Below are positions 37,601-45,911 of a DNA stretch of 64,000 nt, piece by piece. The notes below the pieces were generated by a model. The model worked only from the letters and a program-made list of their open reading frames with translations, did not search any database and had not been told where the DNA came from. The stretch is taken from positions 941,380 through 1,005,379 of the forward strand of contig NZ_SJPX01000003.1 of assembly GCF_007860175.1 (NCBI RefSeq). Reading direction: 5' to 3'. Source of the DNA: Rubripirellula reticaptiva. GTDB taxonomy: Bacteria; Planctomycetota; Planctomycetia; Pirellulales; Pirellulaceae. The position numbers were made by a program, and so were the translations under genes. Position 1 is the stretch's first letter, and each line of letters begins with the position of its first letter.

Positions 37601-39959
37601 ATATCCCGCCGCCAGAAATGCCCGCGGTGTTTCCGCTGACGGTACTGTTGATGACAAACACGTCGCCTGCGGGCGCGTAAATCCCGCCGCCATAATAGCC
37701 TGTACTTTCACTAACCGTGCTGGCAATCAACGTGAGATCGCCAGAGGATAGAAATCGAATGCCGCCGCCGTACTGAGTCGTCTGTCCACGGGTCAGCTTC
37801 AGACCCGATACAGTCAGGTCGCCCGTCGTGCCGGTGAAATCCAAGACTCGACTGTTATTAAACGCATTGAGCGTTAGCAATTCCTGGCCGGGACCGGCGA
37901 TCGTCAAAGTGTCGGTGATCGACAGCACACTTCCGGAGACATTGATTGTTCGGGGAGTATCAAAATACGATCCGAACGAGATGGTGTCTGGACCGGAAAC
38001 CAAATTTGCCAAGAACACAGCTTCGTTCAAACTCAATTGGCCAAGCGTGTAATTTCCATCGCGTCCGTATGCGGTTGTGTCCACGACAAGTCCACGCGAT
38101 GGCAATAGTTCAACAGTGTCGCTGCTTGAATTCACATTGGAATTGCCCGCAGCATCAGTAAAGCGATTGGTGGCGACTGTTATCGCAGCGGTAAGTTCCG
38201 CACCGACCTGTGGCGTAAACGTGGCGCTGTAGGTGGTGCCGCTGCCTGAGATCGGTGAAAGCGTTCCTCGGATAACGGTGATGTCACTGTCACCGAAGTC
38301 ACTCACCGACTCGCTGAACAGAAAGTTCACCACCGATGTGCTGCCCGCGTCCATCGTCGCGGCAACGATATCGACCGCTACGGTTGGATTGAGCGTGTCG
38401 ACGGAGAACTCAATCTCGGGCGTGTAGTCGACTTGCCCGTTGCCGGCAATGTCTTTCGCTCCCGTGACATCGATGGTCACGTTGGCGATATCCACGCCGG
38501 TGTCGACAACGTCGTAAGTCACCGTGTAGGTTTGGTTGCCGCCGGACCAGAGGCCCGTTCCATTTGCCAGCGCCGTGCTTGCGGTAGGATTGAACGTCAA
38601 GACTGGAGTGACGCCCGAATCCATCGGTTCGCTGAATACAACGGCGACAGCAAACGCATCGGTTCCGACGTTCGCATCAGCGATGAAGGAAAGATTCGTG
38701 TCAACGGAGACAACCGTCGGCAGCGTCGACTCCAATTCGTAAGCGCCGATATCAGTGCCGCTACCCGGCGCCACGGGATCGTCGATCGGGCGCGGCACGC
38801 CGCGCTGGTCAAAGAGTTCCGATGATGATCCCGCGTCGATCGCGGGGCTACCGGTTAGCAATGCATGCGTCTTCGTCGGTCCGCCGTTGTTGGCCAGCGG
38901 GCCCAACAGCGGGTTGCCACTGAGAATATTAGAGCTGTTGCTATCCAGGGTTCCCGAAACATTGGGATTCGAAGGCGCCGTATTCCCGGAAACGATGCTA
39001 TTGGCGACATTGATGACCGTGGGACCGGCGTTGGTTCCGAAAATGCCACCGCCGCTGTTCGATGCGGTGTTGTTGGTGAGTGTGCTGCTGTTGACATTGA
39101 TTGTGCCATTTAGATTGAAGATCGCACCGCCGCTGCCCGATGCCGAGTTCCCTGAAATGGTGCTGTTGCGCACGGTCAACGAGTCGTAGAAGTAGCTGAA
39201 AATTCCGCCACCATCTTGGACTGCGGAATTCCCGGAAATGGTACTTTCGACGACGCTGGCTGTCCCAAAGTTGACGATGCCGCCGCCATCGTCGCGAGTT
39301 CGGTTATTAGACAGCGTACTGCCGGTCAGATTCAGATTAGCATCGTTTCCATTGACGATAGCTCCGCCTCGACCTGTGGCGGCATTCGCAGTCAAGGTGC
39401 TGTTGCTGATCGATAAACTTTCATTGTTGAAGATGGCACCACCCACACCAACGATATCGCCACCGGTCAACGTCAAGCCACTAACGGCCACGTTGATATG
39501 CGATCCATTGTTGCTGTCGTCGATGTTGAAAATGCGAAAGCCATCACCAGTATCGAAAGTGTTGTCCGTTCCGTCTCCCGCATCGATCGTCAGCAAGTTG
39601 GCGCCAGGGCCGCTAATCGTTAATGCGGCAGTGATCGTCGGCAATTGACTGCCGATGTTGATCGTTTGGGCGGTTGCGAAAACGATCGGATCAAACGTGA
39701 TCGTGTCGGCGCCGCTGCCGGTCTGACTTAGGTCGGTGGTGGCATCGGCATTGGCCGCGATGATGGCTTCGCGAAGCGTGACGAGTCCGTCTCCGCTGGT
39801 TGTGTTATCGGCGAAACTGTTCACCGTCAGCGCAGCCAGCAGATTCCGATCCTCAAGCGATTCAATCAACAGCCGCCGCCGCGACCATGGACCACCTCGT
39901 TTGGCGGTGCGGCGTCGCTTGTCGTTGCGATGGTCTCGGACGCTTCGGAATCGACTCAT
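28602..39959 (-). CDS. Giant secreted beta-helix protein with CSLREA, GEVED, VCBS and dockerin-like domains
   Basis: 3785 residues from the ATG at 39959. The N terminus is Arg-rich followed by 'LLIESLEDRNLLAAL', a planctomycete LEPR-XLL-like export motif. Then five modules repeat: a CSLREA-type segment ('LREAIIAANAD', 'LNEAVFLANLV', 'LREAVYLANVA', 'LREAVLLANLV', 'LREAIRFANAL'), parallel beta-helix repeats rich in 'STVSGN'/'STISGN', and a choice-of-anchor-Q motif ('NGGPT.TH' to 'DAGS/NAGDP'). Interleaved are Ig-like segments and three GEVED domains (about 35.4-35.8, 32.0-32.4 and 30.5-30.95 kb), seven 47-residue VCBS/FG-GAP repeats (30.96-31.93 kb), an autotransporter-like beta region, and two dockerin-like repeats at the C terminus ('GDTSGDRIVGVPEYGQFI', 'DFDGDGVVGIPDYGQFI'). 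Likely a surface adhesin or polysaccharide-binding protein. An upstream start at 40121 exists but lacks the family N terminus. Confidence 0.9.
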   Translation of the reverse strand: MSRFRSVRDHRNDKRRRTAKRGGPWSRRRLLIESLEDRNLLAALTVNSFADNTTSGDGLVTLREAIIAANADATTDLSQTGSGADTITFDPIVFATAQTINIGSQLPTITAALTISGPGANLLTIDAGDGTDNTFDTGDGFRIFNIDDSNNGSHINVAVSGLTLTGGDIVGVGGAIFNNESLSISNSTLTANAATGRGGAIVNGNDANLNLTGSTLSNNRTRDDGGGIVNFGTASVVESTISGNSAVQDGGGIFSYFYDSLTVRNSTISGNSASGSGGAIFNLNGTINVNSSTLTNNTASNSGGGIFGTNAGPTVINVANSIVSGNTAPSNPNVSGTLDSNSSNILSGNPLLGPLANNGGPTKTHALLTGSPAIDAGSSSELFDQRGVPRPIDDPVAPGSGTDIGAYELESTLPTVVSVDTNLSFIADANVGTDAFAVAVVFSEPMDSGVTPVLTFNPTASTALANGTGLWSGGNQTYTVTYDVVDTGVDIANVTIDVTGAKDIAGNGQVDYTPEIEFSVDTLNPTVAVDIVAATMDAGSTSVVNFLFSESVSDFGDSDITVIRGTLSPISGSGTTYSATFTPQVGAELTAAITVATNRFTDAAGNSNVNSSSDTVELLPSRGLVVDTTAYGRDGNYTLGQLSLNEAVFLANLVSGPDTISFGSYFDTPRTINVSGSVLSITDTLTIAGPGQELLTLNAFNNSRVLDFTGTTGDLTVSGLKLTRGQTTQYGGGIRFLSSGDLTLIASTVSESTGYYGGGIYAPAGDVFVINSTVSGNTAGISGGGIFASNSSATVTVIDSTVSGNVASTGHGGGINSYLGDLSLIGSTISGNSASLYGGGILTGPNSVSIDRSTIFGNSAQVGGGIRAFSTNANPSFTVTNSIIYGNTASAAPQLAHNLGSVLTINYTLIGSTSGTLINGSTGTGNLFGWNPQLGPLADNGGPTQTHALSASSPAIDAGNPTIAFNATEYDQRGLPFVRVFDGNASAGSRIDMGAFEFQTLPTLVVDSLGDIDDDDYSAGELTLREAVYLANVAPGINTITFGSLFDTVQSINLTAGELQINESLAVIGPGQDLLTIDAQGASRVVNFSSFNDDLSISGLTLTGGQTTGDGGGIIFNSSGNLALTGSTVSDNTSTFRGGGIYTVNGNVNLNSSTVSGNSITGSDAYGGGIYSFSGPVNLTSSTISGNSITGTGTSAGGGVYTSSGNVTLTNSTVSGNQANTAANSFGGGIATRSGSLAASGSTISENQAHSAGGIWVEYSPPVTIYNSIIAENPSTNAELSLGSGTRTIDYSLISFSAATFGIGNLSFQAPMLGPLADNGGPTQTHALLPGSPAFNAGDPAIVFNAAEFDQRGSGFDRVKFGRIDIGSFERNGYDFGDSPSPYPTLLTNNGAAHEPIGPTLGQLRDAEGDGQADDGADEDGVTFNAGTILIGATDATVTVNVQGGPAKLDAWIDFDGDGSWNAVEQVFESVDVVNGDNVLTFSVPATAIGGLTQARFRLSTAGNLSPGGFASDGEVEDYPVTIIDLAPPSVTSVTAFRIVGSVATTSSLISDADVGVHKVAFVIQFSEAMDQNAIPVLTFDKDVTSTLVNADGFWPITNGNVSFVVFYDVLDANIRIDDVTIDITGATDVFANAQLDYTPEIEFSIDTLNPTVTVDFATDALDGSGSSLVSFNVSETMTGFDVGDVATIGGTLSGFVLNDPFYSAIFTPNVGFEGTARVTVVAGSVSDAAGNFAAEALDTIEVLPSRGLIVDTSTDVVDGDYSPNELSLREAVLLANLVPDDVITFDAAVFTGGANSLIRLTQGELLITAGLTIDGSLGTEIVITADASSNDVLVPGTYVTDVAASLAANASSLDDNSRVVNFSAATGDLTLVGLTVTGGRTTGANDIGGGIRFDSMDGLTLTSSTVSGNSTTGELGLGGGIYAFGDATLDSSTLSGNRTYGNEGIGGGIFARHGDVILTSSTISGNSTSGDFADGGGIAARYGDITLMESTISGNSGSDGGGIFMFRGGLSLSHSTISGNVAEERGGGVFVINYGYNPPLTIESSIVAGNTDNGSGPDLHPDPDSTQTINHSLIGISALTITGSNNQIGSVATPVEPLLGALADNGGPTQTHALLPGSPAINAGDPGFSSPPNFDQRGFARVAGGQIDMGAFEAQETPSLTVTTPNDIIDENDQFTSLREAIRFANALPGSQTITFDANIFLGDGNSLIRLTQGELEITDMLTIDGTTGLNVTITGDALGNDELVLGTLITDVAASVNLQLDNNSRVLNFSSTTGDLTVNGLTVTGGQALDGGGIRFNSDGVLSLISSTISGNSAYQGGGIWNKGTAIVTSSVLSGNSAYQGGGGGIWNLGTMTVTNSTLSGNIGGIGSGGGINNVSGTVTVTSSTLSGNSAFAGGGINNVSGTVTVNNSIVAGSTSGGDLVGTFNGTFNLIQDGSGGLVDTIVGNPLLGPLANNGGPTLTHAISPVSPAFNAGDPAIPFNVGEFDQRGSTPFSRVLFGRIDIGAFESSGFDFGDAPDSYGTLLASEGARHEAVGPTLGATRDGESDAVAPLDGSGDGADDDGVIFGTIQVGQTDASVTVNVQGAAGKLDAWIDFNGDGTFDGLGERIASRALVNVGDNVVLFDVPADAVSGQTLYARIRLSTAGGLGPRGLALDGEVEDHPLTINPPDFSRFFADSGQSLVNSSLSYSVSMGDLDGDGDLDAFVANVQGDHQVWINTGGVFAGSQTLANSLRSTSVSLGDLDGDGDLDAFVANDQGAHQVWTNTGGVFAGSQTLANNLRSFSVSLGDFDGDGDLDAFVANNSDDHQVWTNAGGVFTNSQSLVNGLRSYSVSLGDIDGDGDLDAFVANVGDDHQVWTNTNGVFTNSQSLANSSNSRSVRLGDVDGDGDLDAFVANYQGDHQVWTNTGGVFAGSQSLVNSSLSYSVSMGDLDGDGDLDAFVANYQGDHQVWTNTNGVFAGSQTLANSLGGLSVSLGDVDSDGDLDALVVNYTGDHQVWTNVKPDFGDAPDSYGTLLASDGARHDTVGPTLGATRDIESDAVAPLDGSGDGADDDGVFFGTIQVGTAIAGVNIDLQNAASARVDAWIDFDGNGVWDASDRILDNVFVSGGLQTLNFVVPANAVVGDTYARVRVSSAGGLGPHGPALDGEVEDYLVTITKNVVFNLPTGVSNDVNLQLNGANVEVTDNNNGGAVMFTTPLSSTQSLTINGGTLNDNVNIDFDATTAGGFFSFVGGIAFNGSNGIDKLVVNGTGTSRATYHSSNSTLGDASITTRDGANTSVVAFTGVEPLAVTGMLTFAVDGTLNVGADTLTIESTLMAALDDLTLLDGGTITSASGLALGSGESLIGNGTIDGPFAGQSGSTVLLTGDLTIGDAAAFNGFDTDGILRIANHTLTLMDANQVVLGSLTTLGSSGNAGTIIAANGALIDFGDNLTGFGTLDTPNDLALMSLINGSVDGTSPAQPITLPGYSKGIGSLNNVNITGTHSPGFSPAQVVNGSVTYAASATTIIELGGTTPGSSGHDQLIHTGAVALGGDIQVVELNGFTPNVGDSFVLMTSSAGFTGDFDRVELPAAPLGSDWDLKVGSNEVRLTLVDLAQVGAVLMDNDTGQRSQIRTLEVQFEGSVDIEPGAFTLTKRGSQGGTVDITFTYQDDANDNTIATILFESTSVFTRGTQNSLVDGNYELSVDPNKVSRAGTSVRLDGDGNGLQGGDYGIGTLESDNFFAHFGDTSGDRIVGVPEYGQFIQTFFKPTNDAAFNDLYDFDGDGVVGIPDYGQFIQRFFKGIEYE
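30961..31930. repeat. Seven 141-bp tandem repeats (VCBS/FG-GAP units)
   Basis: Seven near-identical 141-bp units, each encoding 47 residues around 'GDLDGDGDLDAFVAN' and 'HQVWTNTGGVF' in the giant minus-strand gene. The shared core GTTGGTCCACACCTGGTGG recurs every 141 bases. The calcium-loop motif DxDGDGDLD is present in six units; the unit at the protein's C-terminal end of the array reads DVDSDGDLDA. High DNA identity implies recent duplication or gene conversion. Confidence 0.9.
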
Positions 39960-40280
39960 TGTGTCACTTTCAAGTGAACGTGCTGGCAAACTTGTCTTGC
40001 TGGGGAACCTGTTGCGGGTAGATCCAGAATCCCCCCGCGATGGGTCTACCTGCGACCCGCCGGCTGTTGTCGCCCCCTGAGCCAGCAATTCCGGAGAAAT
40101 TGACACAAAGCGTTCGTTCACGTGGTCGTATGAACCCTAGTCCTGGCAGCCGGTGTAGGAAAAATCGCGCCGTCGCCAGCGAATGTCGCGCTGTCCCGCT
40201 AGAAACGTCGCGTCGTGACGCATCGCATCGGATACGCTTTGCCCATCCGCCAGCGCGATCTTGACCAATAGAATTCAAAA
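39960..40280. other. Divergent intergenic region upstream of giant gene and ECF sigma gene
   Basis: 321 bases containing the leaders of both the giant beta-helix gene (minus) and the sigma-kinase operon (plus). The minus-strand frame remains open to 40121 but composition is not convincing beyond the ATG at 39959. A weak GAAAG lies before that ATG. I found no clear promoter pair. Confidence 0.5.
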
Positions 40281-40919
40281 ATGAGTGAGGAAACCAACGA
40301 CTTGACGCATCTCGCCCGACCGGGCGATGAATCCTCTTTGGCCGACTTGTTCCAACAGCATCGCGTTCAACTGCGATCGATGGTCGCGTTTCGGATGGAC
40401 GCCAATTTGCGCAGCCGTGTTGATCCATCGGATGTGATTCAAGAATCGTTTTTGGATCTCGCCAAACGTTTCGATGATTTCAAGTCGAAACAAGAGATGT
40501 CACCACTGGTGTGGATGCGGCTTGTCACGATGGAACGACTGATGGCCGTGCACCGTCGACACGTCGACACTCAAATGCGTGACGCCAGACGCGACGTGTC
40601 GATCGACCGCGATATGGGATTTGGTGCAACCTCGGTTTCATTGGCTGCCGCGCTGATGGATCGTCTATCCTCGGCATCGGGAAAGCTGATTCGTTCGGAA
40701 CAAAAAGCAAAACTGCACGAACTACTTGAGCAAATGGATCCGGATGACCGCGAGATCATCGCGCTGCGAATCTTCGAAGGCGTCACCAATGGTGAAGCAG
40801 CCGAGATTCTGAAGCTGACCAAACAGACAACCAGCAAACGGTTCGTCCGAGCGATTGAACGATTGAGAAGTAAGATGCAGGATATTCCTGGGCTGACGCA
40901 GTGGTTTAGCAAGAGTTAG
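40281..40919 (+). CDS. ECF-type sigma factor, kinase-associated
   Basis: 212 residues. Region 2 is visible at about residues 24-70 ('VDPSDVIQESFLDLAKRFDDF') and region 4 at about 150-200 ('MDPDDREIIALRIFEGVTN', 'EAAEILKLTKQTTSKRF'). ECF sigma factors direct RNA polymerase to a small regulon. No anti-sigma factor is adjacent; instead the next gene, 9 bases downstream, encodes a membrane Ser/Thr kinase. Planctomycetes are known for ECF groups that are genetically linked to such kinases and are thought to be controlled by phosphorylation. The kinase gene ribosome binding site (AGGAA) overlaps this gene's TAG, a sign of coupling. Substrate Ser/Thr residues cannot be identified from sequence alone. 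Confidence 0.92.
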   Translation: MSEETNDLTHLARPGDESSLADLFQQHRVQLRSMVAFRMDANLRSRVDPSDVIQESFLDLAKRFDDFKSKQEMSPLVWMRLVTMERLMAVHRRHVDTQMRDARRDVSIDRDMGFGATSVSLAAALMDRLSSASGKLIRSEQKAKLHELLEQMDPDDREIIALRIFEGVTNGEAAEILKLTKQTTSKRFVRAIERLRSKMQDIPGLTQWFSKS

Positions 40920-40928
40920 GAAACGCCG

Positions 40929-43900
40929 ATGAATCGTGAATCGAATCTGTCGCATGACTTGGATCTCTTGGTGGACGAAATCGCCGAAGAATTTCTAGTC
41001 GCCGTGCGGGCAGGAGAGCGAACGAGCGTTGATGTGTTTGTGAGTTCGCATCCGAAAGTGCTCGCAAACCCTGCGCTCGGCCAACCGCTGCGACAAATGC
41101 TCGAAACGCTCAATGCCGTGCATGGCCTAGGCGGCGAATCGCTTCCCGCTGACGCTGCGGCTACCAAAGCTGTTATTCAGCAACCAGCCGATTGGCCGAA
41201 GTTCGACGACTACCAATTGCTTCGTGTCGCCGGACGTGGCGGGATGGGCGTCGTCTACGAAGCGACGCAATTATCGTTGTCGCGAAGAGTCGCGCTCAAG
41301 GTGTTGCCCGATCACACGCTTAACAACCCTAGCGCGGTGGCACGATTCCAACAGGAGGCTCGATCGGCAGCACAGCTTCACCATACCAACATCGTGCCTG
41401 TGTTTGAGATAGGCAACGATGGCGGGCATTGTTTCTATGCGATGCAATTCATCGAAGGCTATTCGTTGGACGAGGTGATTAGCCAAGTGCGTGAGCGAGG
41501 CGAAATTGACACAGCAAAATTGCCAGAGGTTTCAACGAAGGAAATGCTGGGTGGATCGACGACCGAGTCCGAAGGGACGGCTCCCAATAGCAAATCAGCT
41601 TCGTTGGACTTTTTGGTTTCGACCATTTGTTCGGACATGCCGTTCGATGCACAGCAGACGCCAAACATCTCCGGCAAGATCGACACGGTCGTTCGTCGCC
41701 CCGGTAGTTCCTCTTTTTCGGTTTCCCAACATTCCAAACCGTACTATCGAAACGTTGCGCACATTGGACGCCAGATTGCCGATGGATTGCAGCACGCGCA
41801 CGAGCGAGGCGTCATTCACCGCGACATCAAACCGGCCAACGTCGTCTTGGACGCCGAAGGTGTCGCATGGATCACCGACTTCGGACTCGCGAAAACCGAT
41901 GACAGCGATCTGACTCGCGACGGAGATGTCGTAGGAACCCTGCGTTACATGTCACCGGAACGTTTCGCGGGAACCTGCGGTGAATGCAGTGACATCTATT
42001 CATTGGGTGTCACGCTTTACGAAATGTTATCGCTTCAGTCTCCCTTCGCGGCCCACGATCGCATCAGCTTGATCGCCGCGATCCGCGACACGCAGCCGCC
42101 TCTGCTGCGTTCGATCAACCATCGCGTCCCGAGCGATCTGCAAACCATCGTCGAAAAAGCGATGGAAAAAGATCCGCGACGTCGTTACCAAACGGCCGTC
42201 GCGATGTCGGACGATTTGGATCGCTTTCTGGATGGTCGCCCGATCCGCGCTCGGCGCGTCGGATCGGTCGAGCGGCTATGGCTGTGGTCCAAAAACAATG
42301 TGGCGTTGGCAGCCGCGATCGCAGCAATCGCAGCGGTTCTTGTGGTGGGAAGCGCGGTGAGCACTTGGCAGGCGGTGCGGGCGACGAAAGCGGAAAAACT
42401 GGCGACGGTTGAAGCGGCTCGTGCGACGCAGGCGGAGCAAGTACAAGCGACGCTGCGAGAAAAATCGGAGGCGAACGAGCAGACGGCCATTGCGCAAGCA
42501 GACCGTGCAACGAAAGCCGAAGCGATCGCTGTGCAGGAGAAAGAAGCGACGCGGCAGGCGCTCGCGAAGTCGCAACTCGACCTCGCCGAAAAGGAATTTG
42601 AACGCGGCAAGTTTATCGAGGCGCAGAAGATTCTCGACGAGACTCCGGAGAGCTTTCGAGATTCGAACTGGCGATTCCAACAGTCGCACTCGCGCGACTT
42701 TAACGCGCAGCTTTCCATCCCCGCCGTAGGCCTCGCGTATCAAATGCAGTTGCTGCCCCGAGGGGATCGTTTCGCAGCCAGTTTCGCCTATAACCGCATC
42801 GGAATCTTTTCAGTCTCGGGTCAGCAAGTCGGCGACTGGATTCCGACAACCTCGCCACGTGTCAGGTTCGGCATCGATCGCGCCGGCAACCGCCTGGCGT
42901 TCGCGAGGTCGCCAAACGAGGTCGTGATGACGGATCTCGCGACCGGGCTGGACCTTCATAAGTGGAAATTGAACATTGGAAAAATCGGGCACGTGATGCT
43001 GAGCCCCGATGGCAATATTGTGTTGGCGGCAGGCGGAACAAAACTCACGGCCTATTCCACTCAGACGGACTCGCCTCTCTGGACGCAGCCTTACAAGGGC
43101 GTTGCGCCCGCTTTCAGCCCCGATGGACGAACCGTGGCACATCTCGTCGCCAATACTGATTTGGATTTAAAGATTGAACTCCTGGATACGCTGACGGGAG
43201 CCGTGCGTGGAACGCTCGAAACGACGGCGGACAATCCCGAAAAGACGACCCTTCAATTCGACCAGACCGGCGACCGGCTGGCGTGTCTCGGCGGTGACGA
43301 AGTGATCCTTTGGAACACGCAGACGGGCAAGAAAATCCGAGGGCTACATTTCCCAGGCGAGACGGTGAAATGGCTAAGTCCTGATGGGGATTCGGTCGCG
43401 ACTCTCAGCGGTGCTCGCATCCGTCTGTGGGAATCAACAACCGGACGATTGCTAAGGTCTTTCAATGGTGCCGTTGCTGAAATTCGGGAATTCTTCTTTA
43501 GTCCCGATGGCAAGATGCTGCTGTCATCGCAAGTGTTATCGAATGATGCCGAGGTGAATATTTGGCCGACCCGGCTCGAAGAAGGGATCGCCTCTGTGCA
43601 ACTCATTCCGAATGAGTCGAAGTGCCGCTCCATCATTTTCGATCACGATGCGTCCAATTTTTATGCAAGTGCTGACCGATCTGCCGGAGCTTGGCAAACG
43701 CGAGGCGACTCGCAGACTTGGGACTTCACGACAACCCGCGAAATCCAAGACCTCGCGGTTCATCCGGTTGACGGATCCATCGTCCTGTCCGAGTGGACCA
43801 AGAAAACGTTCACCCATCTGTCGCCGACCGGAGAATCGCTGGAGTCGTTTGGATTCAACCACGGCGCGAGCCTGAGGTTCAACCGCAATGGCGACCGGCT

Positions 43901-45911
43901 GCTTGTCGTGCAGGGCGCTTTTCATGATTCGAAAGGCGGCTGGTCATTTGCCGTTTTGGAATATCCGTCAGGCAACATCCTGCAGGACATTTTGTTCACG
44001 AAGTTTTCGAATGAGATCGAGCCCCACCAGCCGTTCTCCGCATTCTGTCTCGAGGATTCCGCCGTCGCCACGGCTGCCCGCGTCGGTGGGATTGACGTGT
44101 GGGATTGGCAGGCGGGCAAGCTGATTCGTCAGATCGATGCCGCGCAGACCGGGAGCATCCGTTGCCTCGCATCCAGCACCGACGGCGGACGCCTAGCCAG
44201 CGGCGGACCGGACCGCTGGATCCGTGTCTGGGATGCGGCGACGGGCCAGCTGCAAACTGCCTTCCGCGCGCACTGGGAGGGCGTGAGCTGTTTGAAGTTC
44301 AGTCCCGATGGTCGCGAAATTCTAAGCGGCAGCGATCTTGGTACCGTGCGTATTCACGATGCGGCCAGTGGAGAAGAAAGGCTTTCCTTGTACGGCCTCA
44401 CAACGCCAGTCATCGACGTGGACTTCAGTCCCGATGGCAAGCTTATCGCCGCGATCACAATGGATGCAGTAACGAAAGTATGGGATCGTGAGCTTTCGAT
44501 CCGACACGCGAGACTGCCCTGGAAACCGAAAGTGAACGGGCCGTTGGTAGCCATCGACGCGGACGGCTGGCAAGAACTTCTCGCACCTCTTGATCCGTTC
44601 GAGGTTGCAACGAGCGGTACCCTGTGGAAGCTTGAAGACAGCAAACTTTTCAGTCCGGTGGCGCAGTACGCGGCGATACAAATGCCCGCTAACTTGTCTG
44701 GCACGAGTTATCAAGTCCGTGTCGTGCTGCGGCAACGCGATGCAAAGAGTGTCTTCCACGTCGTCCTTCCGGTTGCAGATCGGATGTGTGGATTCGAATT
44801 GGAAGGCCGTCCCGGCATCGGCATTTGGAGCGGCCTGATCCAAGTCAAAGGCCAGTTTGGTAATCGTTTGCCAGGCGCTGTTGAAGGCAAACAGGTGACG
44901 GACGCCCAGGAGCACGAGCTCGAGGTGACCGTGAGACTCGACGACGCAAACGCCATCATCACCGCCACGCTTGACGCCCGACCGCTGTACCGCTGGAAGG
45001 GGCCCCAAACGGATCTCAGCCAGCACAAGAGCTGGGCCATGACCGATCCTGGATTCCTCGCTCTCGGTTCTTGCCGTTCTCTCGCAAACGAATGGGTGGT
45101 TTCAAAAGTGAAAGTGAAGCGTCTGGATCCAGCGGCGGCGATCAGGGTGGGCGCAGAAATCGACGGTGCCTGGACTACGGTTGTGGCAGAGGTTGATTCC
45201 CCACAACGTGGCGGCCGAAACGCAGATCAAGTGAACGCCGACGGTCCAACGCATCCGTCGCTTGCCCGGTTGGTGGAACAGTCGGCCAGTTCAGCCAATG
45301 ATAGCCTACTGGCGATTCGAGTCGCCGCCTTGCAGGTTTGGTTCGGACTCGATGCCGACTATTCGGTCACCCGTCAACGGATGCTGAATCTGGCAAGCGA
45401 TACCACCGACGGTCAACTTGCTGAGCGCGTCGCCAAACTGAGCTGCATCCGCCCACTCTCTGACGCATCCCAGCGAGAAGCGGTTCTGGCTCTAGCCCAT
45501 CAAGCTATGAAAACGGGCTTCAAATCAACGAAAATGCATTGGAATCGCCTGGCGCTCGGAATGGCCGAGTACCGAGGCGGTCTCTACACCGAGTCTGCCG
45601 CCACCCTGGCCGCTGTACCGAGCACCATGGGTGCCAACACATGGCTCGCAGATCTGATCAAGGACACCGCAAGCTTCTATCGTGCGATGAGCCTTTTCCA
45701 GGGAGGAAACGCGAAGGAGGCCGTTGCCCTCTTCACCGAAACGGAGGCAAGAATGACTCACCTACCCGCTGATGAGCGAAACCCGCTCGCCAACGACGCC
45801 AACGATGTTCATTTGGTCCACTGGCTGGCCTACAAGGAGGCGAAGGCATTACTGGCCGAAGCCAGCATCGATGAAGAACAGAATCCTTCAGAAGCCCCCG
45901 ATGAACCATAA
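40929..45911 (+). CDS. Membrane Ser/Thr kinase with WD40 and ConA-like sensor domains
   Basis: 1660 residues. The kinase domain (about 94-440) has the glycine loop 'GRGGMGVVYEA', the VALK lysine, 'HRDIKPAN' (about 297), 'DFGLAK' and 'GTLRYMSPERF', so it should be active. It carries an unusual insertion of about 90 residues between the hinge and helix E. One transmembrane helix (about 454-478) is followed by an Ala/Glu-rich coiled coil (about 480-570) and WD40 repeats (about 608-1188; 'RLASGGPDRWIRVWDAATG'). A concanavalin-like domain (about 1200-1400) and a helical TPR-like tail complete it. The kinase would face the cytoplasm and the rest the periplasm. It is co-transcribed with the ECF factor upstream and overlaps the paralogue downstream by 11 bases. 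Confidence 0.92.
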   Translation: MNRESNLSHDLDLLVDEIAEEFLVAVRAGERTSVDVFVSSHPKVLANPALGQPLRQMLETLNAVHGLGGESLPADAAATKAVIQQPADWPKFDDYQLLRVAGRGGMGVVYEATQLSLSRRVALKVLPDHTLNNPSAVARFQQEARSAAQLHHTNIVPVFEIGNDGGHCFYAMQFIEGYSLDEVISQVRERGEIDTAKLPEVSTKEMLGGSTTESEGTAPNSKSASLDFLVSTICSDMPFDAQQTPNISGKIDTVVRRPGSSSFSVSQHSKPYYRNVAHIGRQIADGLQHAHERGVIHRDIKPANVVLDAEGVAWITDFGLAKTDDSDLTRDGDVVGTLRYMSPERFAGTCGECSDIYSLGVTLYEMLSLQSPFAAHDRISLIAAIRDTQPPLLRSINHRVPSDLQTIVEKAMEKDPRRRYQTAVAMSDDLDRFLDGRPIRARRVGSVERLWLWSKNNVALAAAIAAIAAVLVVGSAVSTWQAVRATKAEKLATVEAARATQAEQVQATLREKSEANEQTAIAQADRATKAEAIAVQEKEATRQALAKSQLDLAEKEFERGKFIEAQKILDETPESFRDSNWRFQQSHSRDFNAQLSIPAVGLAYQMQLLPRGDRFAASFAYNRIGIFSVSGQQVGDWIPTTSPRVRFGIDRAGNRLAFARSPNEVVMTDLATGLDLHKWKLNIGKIGHVMLSPDGNIVLAAGGTKLTAYSTQTDSPLWTQPYKGVAPAFSPDGRTVAHLVANTDLDLKIELLDTLTGAVRGTLETTADNPEKTTLQFDQTGDRLACLGGDEVILWNTQTGKKIRGLHFPGETVKWLSPDGDSVATLSGARIRLWESTTGRLLRSFNGAVAEIREFFFSPDGKMLLSSQVLSNDAEVNIWPTRLEEGIASVQLIPNESKCRSIIFDHDASNFYASADRSAGAWQTRGDSQTWDFTTTREIQDLAVHPVDGSIVLSEWTKKTFTHLSPTGESLESFGFNHGASLRFNRNGDRLLVVQGAFHDSKGGWSFAVLEYPSGNILQDILFTKFSNEIEPHQPFSAFCLEDSAVATAARVGGIDVWDWQAGKLIRQIDAAQTGSIRCLASSTDGGRLASGGPDRWIRVWDAATGQLQTAFRAHWEGVSCLKFSPDGREILSGSDLGTVRIHDAASGEERLSLYGLTTPVIDVDFSPDGKLIAAITMDAVTKVWDRELSIRHARLPWKPKVNGPLVAIDADGWQELLAPLDPFEVATSGTLWKLEDSKLFSPVAQYAAIQMPANLSGTSYQVRVVLRQRDAKSVFHVVLPVADRMCGFELEGRPGIGIWSGLIQVKGQFGNRLPGAVEGKQVTDAQEHELEVTVRLDDANAIITATLDARPLYRWKGPQTDLSQHKSWAMTDPGFLALGSCRSLANEWVVSKVKVKRLDPAAAIRVGAEIDGAWTTVVAEVDSPQRGGRNADQVNADGPTHPSLARLVEQSASSANDSLLAIRVAALQVWFGLDADYSVTRQRMLNLASDTTDGQLAERVAKLSCIRPLSDASQREAVLALAHQAMKTGFKSTKMHWNRLALGMAEYRGGLYTESAATLAAVPSTMGANTWLADLIKDTASFYRAMSLFQGGNAKEAVALFTETEARMTHLPADERNPLANDANDVHLVHWLAYKEAKALLAEASIDEEQNPSEAPDEP

